A stretch of DNA of 11,510 nt, from positions 1 to 11,510 of the forward strand of contig JARCRR010000088.1 of assembly GCA_029850565.1 (NCBI GenBank), read 5' to 3'. Position 1 is the first letter of the stretch. Every line of letters starts with the position of its first letter. Below the pieces are notes generated by a model. That model was not told where the DNA came from. It saw only the letters and a list, made by a program, of their open reading frames with translations, and did no database searches. This DNA is from Gallionella sp. (GTDB lineage: Bacteria; Pseudomonadota; Gammaproteobacteria; Burkholderiales; Gallionellaceae). The translations under genes were made by a program, and so were the position numbers. This document shows positions 5,746 through 11,510 of the stretch, in pieces.

Positions 5746-7581
5746 TCAATTCATCCCAATTGCTTGTTGGAGCTTCTGAGTGAATTGCGAATCTTGATGA
5801 CCTGTCATCATCAACCTAGAAGTAGCGCGCGTCATCGCAACGTAAAGTAAGCGAACCTCTTCCTCGGGCGTGCTTGAATCTTTGTGGGATAAGCCCACCC
5901 CGGGAATGGCCACGATGGGAAACTCAAGGCCCTTTGATGAGTGCATGGTGATCATCTTGATCGTGTCCTGATCATCAGTGAACCGAACGTCATTCTTGGC
6001 ACTGACCGGGATGCCCGCTGATTTAAGTTTCTTCTCTAGAATCTGTCCGACTGGATAGTAGTTGCGGTACAGGATCGCCATATCCTTCCATGGCGTACCA
6101 GTACGATTCGCCTCTTTAAGTTGAGTGATGATCCACAGCGACTCTTCGTCCAGCGTCGGTAATGTGACCAGCGTAGGTGGTGTTCCATGCCGACCGGCAC
6201 TCATTGGCTGGACAATCGGCACACCATCCTCATCAGCGTCTTCTGGAGACAACAACTCCCGTGCGAAGGATGCAGCCACATTCAGGATCTCTTGGGTATT
6301 GCGGTAGTTGATCTTTAGGATAGTGGTACGGCCCTGTGCATGAATGCCAAGGCTCTTGAAGCTGAATTTCTGTTTCTTAGTATGTTCATAGATGGACTGC
6401 GCATCATCGTAGAGCACCATCAACGAATTGCTTTCAGGATCGACCATCTGTACAACCAACTTAAGCCACTCCGGTCTGAAGTCATGCCCTTCATCGATCA
6501 ACACTGCGTCATATTGCCCTGATGGGACTAGTTTGCGATCGACTGCACGGATGAGCGCATCGACCATCCCAGCATAGAACACTTCGTTGTCGCCTTCGTT
6601 CATAGGAATATCGACGTTGTATGCACGAAGCTGCGCACTGCACCATGAATGGAATGTCTGGACTAGGACTTTGTCACCAAGCCCCCTGCTCGCCATCTGC
6701 TCACGCAACTTTCCTGCCAGTGCCTTGTTGTAGCACAGGATCAGAATGGGTTTCACACACGCTTGGGCTAGGTGGATAGCACGATATCCGAGTATCAGTG
6801 TCTTACCTGAACCGGCAACACCGTGAATCACTCGGTGCCCCTCTCCTAAACTTCGAGCTAACTGCTCCTGCTGCAAGTCCATCACGCGCAATATATCGGG
6901 GAGTTCGACTTCAGTATGTGGCGCATCGTCAAACAGACTTCCACTAGAGGGCGCAGCGATTCTGACTTCGGGGAACATGTGCCAGCGGATACGATCTAGC
7001 TGGGGCAAAGAGAGCTTGCCGTGGAACTTGAGCGTGAACATGTTCCACAGGCGCTGCTGAAATTCTTCCGCATCAACACTCTCGAACATCCCGTCCTGAC
7101 AAATGACCCGGCTGGGTTCGATCACCTCACCCAGACCAGACGATTCAAAGGTGCTGCGCATGACGTTGGTGAGCACGACACCATAACTCCACGGGAATAA
7201 CAAATGGCCAGACTTCACGCCACTATTGAGCGTGAGCTGTTTATCTTTCTGCAGTACGTTACTCACTGCATGAGCATACTGACGCGCTTGTTCAAGTGGA
7301 TTGCTTACGTGCTTAATGCCATTGCTGGTCAACAACTCAAAAGATTGCCGATTGGCACTCTTGATTTTTTCCGGCTTCCAGTCTTTGACTTCAAGAATGA
7401 GGATGCCGCGCTGAGGATGGAGAATGATAAAATCAGGATGGGTGTTGGCTGGTCCGATAGGAACGTCATACCAGAGTAAATAGTCATCTTCTAGCTTGGC
7501 TTCAAGGCGCTGTGCGAGTCGCCTTTCCCCGCCGGTCATTCTGGAAAGACAGGTGCTGAGGCTTGGTATCAGAGTTGCCAC
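5746..7581 (-). CDS. NERD-domain UvrD/Rep-type superfamily 1 helicase, 611 aa
   Basis: Starts at GTG 7581 with AAGGAAG upstream. Residues about 15-125 form a NERD (nuclease-related) domain with the restriction-endonuclease-like triad Glu19, Asp50 (HPDFIIL) and Glu64-x-Lys66 (LEVKDW). The rest is a compact SF1A helicase: Walker A GVAGSGKT (254-261), motif II LIDEGHD (361-367), DDAQSIY (392-398), INYRNT (424-429), TMHSSKGLEFP (545-555) and motif VI LLYVAMTRA (578-586). All key ATPase residues are present, and DEGHD replaces the usual DEAQD. Such NERD-helicases are common in genomic islands, plasmids and defence regions, and presumably unwind and perhaps cut DNA. It is a single gene with its own AT-rich promoter region. 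A homologue occupies the right edge of the window. Confidence 0.92.
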   Translation of the reverse strand: MATLIPSLSTCLSRMTGGERRLAQRLEAKLEDDYLLWYDVPIGPANTHPDFIILHPQRGILILEVKDWKPEKIKSANRQSFELLTSNGIKHVSNPLEQARQYAHAVSNVLQKDKQLTLNSGVKSGHLLFPWSYGVVLTNVMRSTFESSGLGEVIEPSRVICQDGMFESVDAEEFQQRLWNMFTLKFHGKLSLPQLDRIRWHMFPEVRIAAPSSGSLFDDAPHTEVELPDILRVMDLQQEQLARSLGEGHRVIHGVAGSGKTLILGYRAIHLAQACVKPILILCYNKALAGKLREQMASRGLGDKVLVQTFHSWCSAQLRAYNVDIPMNEGDNEVFYAGMVDALIRAVDRKLVPSGQYDAVLIDEGHDFRPEWLKLVVQMVDPESNSLMVLYDDAQSIYEHTKKQKFSFKSLGIHAQGRTTILKINYRNTQEILNVAASFARELLSPEDADEDGVPIVQPMSAGRHGTPPTLVTLPTLDEESLWIITQLKEANRTGTPWKDMAILYRNYYPVGQILEKKLKSAGIPVSAKNDVRFTDDQDTIKMITMHSSKGLEFPIVAIPGVGLSHKDSSTPEEEVRLLYVAMTRATSRLMMTGHQDSQFTQKLQQAIGMN

Positions 7582-7643
7582 AATCTTCCTTGAGAAATCA
7601 AATCATCTTTTCTGATTGAGCAACGTAACACATCCTTGAAAAA

Positions 7644-7668
7644 AGTATATATGCCAAAATATATATAT
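7644..7668 (-). promoter_or_regulatory. AT-rich promoter and dyad upstream of the helicase gene
   Basis: On the minus strand TATACT (7644-7649) is a good -10 about 63 nt before the GTG start; the candidate -35 18 nt upstream (TGGCGA) is weak. TATATAT (7646-7652) and ATATATA (7659-7665) form an inverted repeat across this promoter, so it may also be an operator. Only the composition and spacing support it. Confidence 0.35.
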
Positions 7669-7677
7669 CGCCATACC

Positions 7678-7694
7678 CAGCACTGATTGTGCTG
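7678..7694. terminator. Stem-loop CAGCAC-loop-GTGCTG after the recombinase gene
   Basis: A perfect 6-bp stem with a 5-nt loop lies 46 nt past the recombinase stop codon and upstream of the helicase promoter. Its position suits the end of the recombinase transcript, but there is no U tract on the minus strand, so termination would be weak or factor-dependent. An attachment-site dyad is another possibility. Confidence 0.3.
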
Positions 7695-7739
7695 TACAAA
7701 AGCTTATCCATCTCGGCACTTCAATGGTTGCATATGAAC

Positions 7740-8804
7740 TTAATCTCTAGAAGCTGACTTGGACTCTTCAATTACTGCTTTTTTTGTAATCCTGCGACTC
7801 CCGTAATAACTCGCCCCGATCGTCACCCGTGTGTGCCCCGCCCTCTCCATCAGCTTTTGGCTGGCCAGATGTAAATCATCGCCATCCACCAGACTCAGAT
7901 CCCCGCCCTTCACCGGCGCTTGGATCCCCAGTAGCCGCTCGAAGCTTTCCTGCATGTATTGGTGACGCAGGCCGTGGGCTGTAATGTCGTTCTCGCTCAA
8001 CGTGACTTCGCACTTCTTCAGCACGTAGTAAAGACGGTCACGCTTTTGCTGGAATGTCAGGCCACGTTCACCCAAAAAGCCGGACTTCTTATCCTCCATC
8101 GCCTTCGCGCGCTCCAGCACATTCTTCTGGATGGCGTTCTCGATCGGCACGAACCTGGGCCGGTCACCCTTGGTACCTTCTCTAACAGACAGGAACTCTC
8201 CCTCGTGACAGACGGACGGCCTCAACATCATGGCTTCCTTCACCCGCAGCCCGAATGCCATACAAAGCTCCAAGACCATCGCTACCGTCTTATCTTCCTG
8301 CGCTACTTTTAGTAGTAGTCCAGTAATGTCGATACCCTTGCCGTCCCAAGACTTGTCTTCTTTGACTACCATGCTGCGACGCACCGATGTCTTGTCCTTC
8401 ACGTACAAGGTCGAATCACGCACCATGCCGTTCTTACCTATCCACTCACAGAACACTCTCATGATGGATATCTTGTTCTGGATGGTGGACGGCGACTGCC
8501 CTTGCTCTTCCAAGAAGTTGAAGACGGCTATCAGGTGTTTTTCCTTCAGGTTGTGGACGGACTCAATCTTGTAGCCCAGATGGAAGAGGTCGCTGAAGAA
8601 GCCTCTAATAACTGTCCGGCGCTTATCCTGTGTGCCTTGTCCTACCTTCTTGTCTTTATGGGCGGCTTGATCCTTGTTCTTCTGTAGCGCAAGCTCGATC
8701 TCGTTGTGGCAATTACCGGGAATACGATGTGAACCAGAAATGTAGGTGCTGTTCTTCCCATCTACCCGACCGGGCTTTACTGCGATCTTTTCTTCTGTGG
8801 TCAT
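7740..8804 (-). CDS. Tyrosine recombinase / integrase, 354 aa
   Basis: Residues about 50-135 resemble the SAM-like core-binding domain (KHLIAVFNFLEEQGQSPSTI, then KISIMRVFCEWIG). Residues about 150-340 are the catalytic domain with the expected set: Arg187 (GLRVKEA), Lys212 (GTKGDRPR), His277-x-x-Arg280 (AHGLRHQY), His324 (GHTR) and the nucleophile Tyr333 or Tyr334 (ASYYGS). An extra stretch of about 40 residues separates the HxxR and GHTR motifs. The layout recalls the proteobacterial prophage-type 'integrase domain-containing' family (Pfam Integrase_1) rather than XerC/D. The enzyme would cut and rejoin DNA at specific sites through a phosphotyrosine link. Its ATG overlaps the 53-aa gene's stop by 4 nt and has AGAGGA 7 nt upstream. 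The long untranslated, highly structured DNA upstream is unusual. Confidence 0.92.
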   Translation of the reverse strand: MTTEEKIAVKPGRVDGKNSTYISGSHRIPGNCHNEIELALQKNKDQAAHKDKKVGQGTQDKRRTVIRGFFSDLFHLGYKIESVHNLKEKHLIAVFNFLEEQGQSPSTIQNKISIMRVFCEWIGKNGMVRDSTLYVKDKTSVRRSMVVKEDKSWDGKGIDITGLLLKVAQEDKTVAMVLELCMAFGLRVKEAMMLRPSVCHEGEFLSVREGTKGDRPRFVPIENAIQKNVLERAKAMEDKKSGFLGERGLTFQQKRDRLYYVLKKCEVTLSENDITAHGLRHQYMQESFERLLGIQAPVKGGDLSLVDGDDLHLASQKLMERAGHTRVTIGASYYGSRRITKKAVIEESKSASRD

Positions 8805-8962
8805 ATCCGATTCCTCTTGGTCTGCAATGTAGGTGACATCCCAACGCCCTGTGCGTAGCCCCTCGCCTGCGCGATGACTTCACGCTCCAGTTTCTGTGCC
8901 TGTGCCGGGTCAGCCTTTTTGAGTGTCTGTAACGTACGCTCAATATTCCTGAGTCTTGCCAT
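8801..8962 (-). CDS. Small basic protein coupled to the recombinase, 53 aa
   Basis: I choose ATG 8962 because AGGAG lies about 9 nt upstream. The longer in-frame start at 8989 would put this ribosome binding site inside the gene. The product (MARLRNIERTLQTLKKA ... QTKRNRI) is basic and mostly helical, with a probable coiled coil or helix-loop-helix in residues 1-33. The stop overlaps the recombinase ATG (ATGA), so the two proteins are made together. It may be a recombination directionality factor, an accessory DNA-binding protein or a recombinase partner. No family is recognised. It is the first protein encoded after the structured region at 8992-10053. Confidence 0.65.
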   Translation of the reverse strand: MARLRNIERTLQTLKKADPAQAQKLEREVIAQARGYAQGVGMSPTLQTKRNRI

Positions 8963-8991
8963 TCTTTCTATCTCCTGTGTCTGTATCACCA

Positions 8992-9042
8992 GATAGCCAC
9001 TACCGCAGTCTCCCCATTCGAGAAGCTATGGGAGTAGCTATC
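8992..9042 (-). promoter_or_regulatory. Long imperfect hairpin in the leader of the recombinase operon
   Basis: On the minus strand GATAGC (9042-9037) pairs with GCTATC (8997-8992). Inside it CTCCCAT (9034-9028) pairs with ATGGGGAG (9017-9010) with one bulged G, closing a 10-nt loop. The structure ends about 14 nt before the ribosome binding site of the 53-aa gene. It could control translation, terminate or process the upstream RNA, or be a folded recombination site similar in principle to integron attC hairpins. Confidence 0.45.
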
Positions 9043-9868
9043 CAACCTGTGTCCTGTACTGCGCCAGATAGTCGGTCTGGGTATGCGATTTCTCCAGTTC
9101 GCTCTGGTCGCTGATGTCCGTCAGCTCGGTTGAGTTAATTTCAGCGCATGCGCCTGGTCTTTACGTGAGTCCCATCGGAGAAAGCTACAGCAAGACATTT
9201 CTGCCTTTACTAAACTCGCAACTTGCGTCGCGCAGGCCAACAGCCTGTCCATCTGGCTCCCATTACTGGGCACCTACCAATGCTTTGAATATTCGTTGCC
9301 GTCACACACGCGGTTCTCAATTTCGCTCACCTACCACCAGTGAACTCAGCCTCTCGGCACCGTCTTTTCCCCTGTATCCAGTAGCGCGATCTTCGCCTGC
9401 TAGCTGAACCACAGCACTGTCTTATCCAGACAGGAGGGGTGTGTGTAATGCGTGTACGTCTTGTCCTTTCGGCATCCAGCCTAATTCCTCTTCTTCCCGA
9501 ATTCTCGATACTGATTCCCTCCCTACGTCTGTTCGTCCAAGGCATAGCCAAGGCAGATCGACAGACAACACTGACACCACGCAACACAACACCACCAGCC
9601 AACGGCGCAAAAGCCTGTCGGCTTCGTGCATTGGTTTCTGGATGTCGAGTGCGCCCGCATCGGGGGTACTAGCAGTTCTTACTTCGTTTGATTTTGAATC
9701 GTGGACATCCTGCCCGGACCGGGCGGACGACAGTTGGAATGGGGTTGCCATTACAACTGCCTAAGACTGACCCGCTTACACGGATCGGTGAGGGCACTTA
9801 ATGTGCGGCCTCGAATTTCACGGGGGACTAACCCGCGTTATTACAGTTCAGACTTCTATCAGAATCTC

Positions 9869-9894
9869 GCGCATCTGCCCTAGGGCGCATCTGC
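9869..9894. repeat. 10-bp direct repeat around a CCTAGG palindrome
   Basis: The word gcgcatctgc occurs at 9869-9878 and again at 9885-9894, separated by the 6-bp palindrome cctagg. Because the spacer is a palindrome and GCCCTAGGGC spans the joint, the site combines direct and inverted symmetry. A 6-8-bp centre with flanking binding words is the general form of a tyrosine recombinase core site, but those are normally inverted, so the role is open. Confidence 0.55.
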
Positions 9895-9921
9895 AAGTTG
9901 AAATGCAGCTCTTTTAACTTG
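9894..9921. repeat. 10-bp stem-loop CAAGTTGAAA / TTTTAACTTG
   Basis: The two arms (9894-9903 and 9912-9921) pair over 10 positions with one G-U on the plus strand (A-C mismatch on the minus strand) and an 8-nt loop. Its first base is shared with the direct repeat just to the left. It belongs to the stem-rich zone but, unlike the tetraloop hairpins, pairs slightly better on the plus strand. Confidence 0.45.
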
Positions 9922-10182
9922 GAGCCAGTAAGACCCCACCGAAGTGGAAGTGCTGGCATTTAAGCAGTTCACACTTTGAGTGTCAAATTCCAACGCCATT
10001 ATCCGCCCGGTCACTTTGGAATTCTTTAAGGAAACCCAAGCGCCTGTTGGGTTGTGAAATCACTCTCTATGTGGAAATCTATGAAGGATTGACTTAAATT
10101 TGGCTTGATGGTTAAGAGTAAGGGGGGAACTTGAAGCTTTTGCAGCGTATTTTTATTTATTGTTTTCATAGTGTTGCGGAAT

Positions 10183-10255
10183 AGTGGGCAACTAGTGGGC
10201 CACTTTTCCCCATCGATCATCGCTCTAGTTGAAAAGGGGCAACTAAGGGGCAACT
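10183..10255 (+). repeat. Four 11-bp repeats in two tandem pairs, 51 bp apart
   Basis: AGTGGGCAACT (10183-10193) is followed directly by AGTGGGCCACT (10194-10204). AAGGGGCAACT (10234-10244) is followed directly by an identical AAGGGGCAACT (10245-10255). Equivalent units are exactly 51 bp apart, close to five helical turns, and each pair is followed by a T run. The 29-bp space holds ATCGAT and a repeated ATCATCG/CATCG word. Such short tandem direct repeats are typical of integrase arm-type sites and of replication or regulator iterons. The nearest upstream feature is the second helicase gene; the structured RNA region begins within 130 bp on the other side. Confidence 0.65.
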
Positions 10256-10279
10256 TTTTGGGTAGTGATGGTACTCATT

Positions 10280-10294
10280 CCTAGATTTTCTAGG
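10280..10294. repeat. Inverted repeat CCTAG-atttt-CTAGG
   Basis: A perfect 5-bp dyad with a 5-nt T-rich loop lies 25 bp right of the 11-bp repeats and about 100 bp past the stop of the second helicase gene. A larger imperfect dyad (GTGTG plus GTCG at 10344-10354, CGAC plus CACAC at 10368-10377) lies between it and that stop. These may end the helicase transcript. The rest of 10256-10391 has no recognisable gene. Confidence 0.35.
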
Positions 10295-10391
10295 CAAGGC
10301 CACATTCGCCTGAGAAATATTGTGACTACGGCATGGTTCAACTTGTGTGGTGTCGCCCGATATAAATTCGACTCACACTACTGAGTCTGAC

Positions 10392-11510
10392 CTACACCAC
10401 CAGCCGCCCCACCAACTCCGACATATTCGAGTAAGTGATGAACGCCTCATGCGTCGCCCGTGTGATGGCGACGTAGGTCAAGCGGATGTCGTCTTCGATG
10501 TCCTCGGGTTTCTTCAACTCGCCCAATCCGCCGATGGCCACGCAGGGGAACTCCAGCCCTTTGGCGTTGTGCATGGAGAGCAAGCGCACCGCATCACGTC
10601 CTGTCTCCACGCGGTTGTGATGATCCTTGGCCACATCCACCGGCACACCGTGTTTCGCCAATATCTTCTCGAATCGTTCGCCGATGAAATGGCGGGGATA
10701 CAGCACCGCCATCTGCCCCCACTGGTAACCGGCGGCCTTGCGATTGAGCAACCATTCCGCAATCGCATGGGCTTCGCCGTCATAGCTCACGCACTGGCGC
10801 ACCACCGGCTCCACGCCTTCGCGCCCGCCGTCTTCCGGCATCAGGATCGCGCTCTCGTCACCGGCGCATACGCCCGGTGCGCCGATCACATCGGCGGCGA
10901 ACTTGCGCGCGAAGCGCAAAATCTGCGCGGTGTTGCGGTAATTCACCTTGAGCACCGTGGTGCGACCGGCGGCCTCGATGCCGAGCTGCTTCCACACCGG
11001 GCGTTTGCGCCCTTTGTAGATCGCCTGCGCATCGTCGTAAACGATCATCAGCGCCTTCGTGTCCGGGTTCACCATCTTTGCCGCCAGCGCCAGCCATTGC
11101 GGCTCGAAGTCGTGCGCCTCGTCGATCAGCACCGCATCGTACTGTCCGCCCGGAATCAGCCCGCGCTCGGCAGCATCCAGCACGGCCTGCACATTGGTAG
11201 CCTGCCGCTCCGTAAAGTCGGGAAACTCTTTCTCGCTTGCTATCGGCAGGCCGTAAGTACGCAACATCTTCCAGCACCAGGAATGGAAGGTCGAAGCGAC
11301 CACCTTGTCCTCCACCCCTCTGTCCTGCATCGCGTTCTCCAGCCGCCCCGAGATGCCGTTCGCAAAACTTAGCAGCAAAACAGGTCGGCTCGTTTCGGTT
11401 GCCGCCCGCGCAATCTGCTCAGCGCGAAACGCCAGAATCAGCGTCTTGCCCGAGCCAGCCACGCCGCGCACGATGCGGTGTCCTTCGCCCATGCTGCGTG
11501 CCAGAAACTC
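10392..11510 (-). CDS. Second UvrD/Rep-type helicase of the NERD-helicase kind, 3' part
   Basis: The frame is open to the right edge; the visible 372 residues are the helicase half of a longer protein. An ATG at 11492 is internal: the six codons before it (EFLARS) match the QLARS that precedes the same GEGHR motif in the left helicase. It has Walker A GVAGSGKT, motif II LIDEAHD, DDAQAIY, VNYRNT, SMHNAKGLEFP and TYVAITRA, so the ATPase looks intact. An N-terminal NERD domain is expected outside the window but not seen. Motifs and gene order match the 5746-7581 helicase, yet this gene is clearly richer in G+C (many third-position G and C), so the two are diverged relatives of different origin rather than a recent duplication. 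Confidence 0.9.
   Translation of the reverse strand, partial: EFLARSMGEGHRIVRGVAGSGKTLILAFRAEQIARAATETSRPVLLLSFANGISGRLENAMQDRGVEDKVVASTFHSWCWKMLRTYGLPIASEKEFPDFTERQATNVQAVLDAAERGLIPGGQYDAVLIDEAHDFEPQWLALAAKMVNPDTKALMIVYDDAQAIYKGRKRPVWKQLGIEAAGRTTVLKVNYRNTAQILRFARKFAADVIGAPGVCAGDESAILMPEDGGREGVEPVVRQCVSYDGEAHAIAEWLLNRKAAGYQWGQMAVLYPRHFIGERFEKILAKHGVPVDVAKDHHNRVETGRDAVRLLSMHNAKGLEFPCVAIGGLGELKKPEDIEDDIRLTYVAITRATHEAFITYSNMSELVGRLVV

Larger units (their letters stand above)
9043..10060 (-). ncRNA. Candidate large structured RNA upstream of the recombinase operon
   Basis: About 1 kb with no convincing protein gene but a near-continuous series of short perfect stems. Examples in plus coordinates: 9064-9080, 9094-9107, 9110-9125, 9217-9232, 9233-9247, 9259-9270, 9417-9433, 9611-9624, 9654-9664, 9712-9724, 9731-9759 (11 bp with one mismatch), 9794-9806, 9820-9838, 9924-9957, 9971-9983, 9986-10023 (8 bp) and 10033-10053 (7 bp). 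Read on the minus strand, several loops are stable RNA tetraloops: GCAA (9223-9226), GUAA (9263-9266), GAGA (9352-9355) and UUCG closed by C-G (9940-9943). On the plus strand these are ordinary loops, so the minus strand is the likely transcript, running toward the recombinase. I recognise no rRNA, tmRNA, RNase P, group I or group II core. The ends and promoter are not defined; the limits given are those of the stem-rich zone. Confidence 0.45.

Noticed and set aside
9041..9160. 40-codon open minus-strand frame ending ...DYLAQYRTQVG just before the 53-aa gene
   Set aside because: It looks protein-like but has no ATG, GTG or TTG after the in-frame stop at 9161, and three perfect stem-loops cover it. 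It could be the tail of a lost gene; evidence is too thin to annotate.
9114..9407. 97-codon plus-strand frame
   Set aside because: Serine/proline-rich residues without a domain, no ribosome binding site, and it runs antisense through the tetraloop hairpins.
9422..9751. 109-codon minus-strand frame with a hydrophobic stretch (RRWLVVLCCVVSVLSVDLPWL)
   Set aside because: Its ATG lies inside the loop side of the 9731-9759 hairpin, the ribosome binding site is poor, and the frame crosses several stem-loops; composition is unlike the neighbouring genes. I favour structured RNA, though a small membrane protein is not excluded.
8992..10060. Group II intron, group I intron, tmRNA or RNase P RNA
   Set aside because: I looked for the domain V pattern, the group I core words, the tRNA-like ends and the conserved RNase P words on both strands and found none; no reverse transcriptase gene is present.
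10026..10253. 75-codon minus-strand frame
   Set aside because: It begins with TTG inside the 11-bp repeats and no ribosome binding site is seen; the apparent residues come from repeat and hairpin sequence.
7582..10391. Matching direct repeats marking the two ends of an inserted element
   Set aside because: I compared 7582-7739 with 10256-10391 by eye and found only an 8-bp match (TGAGAAAT), which is too short to call attachment sites.
1..11510. CRISPR array or tRNA gene as integration site
   Set aside because: No regularly spaced repeats of CRISPR length and no tRNA-like cloverleaf were seen. The only tandem repeats are the four 11-bp units.

Overview
This window looks like accessory DNA of a Gram-negative proteobacterium, probably a betaproteobacterium. 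The clues are an IHF beta subunit of proteobacterial type, exported proteins with ordinary Sec signal peptides, Shine-Dalgarno-led overlapping genes, and roughly 50% G+C over most of the window. The genus cannot be fixed from sequence reading alone. Gene content is typical of a genomic island: the tail of a PIN-domain (VapC-like) toxin, a small XRE repressor, orphan compact operons, a tyrosine recombinase and two NERD-UvrD helicases.

Layout, left to right. 1-219: 3' end of a PIN-domain toxin gene (+). 336-652: small unknown protein, possibly with a leader peptide (-). 734-889: short reading frame or gene remnant (-). 892-1614 and 1711-2853: two exported proteins, the second with Sel1 repeats (-). 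3040-3297: XRE regulator (+) behind two short palindromes. 3463-5225: four tightly coupled + genes (30, 251, 84 and 206 aa) with 4-nt overlaps; a hairpin abuts the first start codon. 5222-5509: ihfB-like gene (-), convergent with and overlapping that operon, and away from its usual rpsA neighbour. 5746-7581: complete NERD-UvrD/Rep-type helicase (-). 7740-8962: tyrosine recombinase preceded by a translationally coupled 53-aa gene (-). 8963-10391: about 1.4 kb with no convincing protein gene but dense inverted repeats. 10392-11510: 3' part of a second, more GC-rich NERD-UvrD-type helicase (-), running off the right edge.

The most interesting part is 8992-10255. Read on the minus strand, the strand of the recombinase operon just downstream, it contains a long succession of short perfect stems. 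Several are capped by RNA-type tetraloops (GCAA, GUAA, GAGA, UUCG) that are special on the minus strand only. I infer a large structured RNA, or a very long structured leader, attached to the 53-aa gene and recombinase. Next to it lie four 11-bp repeats in two tandem pairs exactly 51 bp apart, which resemble integrase arm-type sites or iterons. Together with the orphan ihfB copy this could form a recombination module of unfamiliar design: recombinase, small partner, structured RNA and repeated binding sites. All functional links are inference and need comparative sequence analysis.
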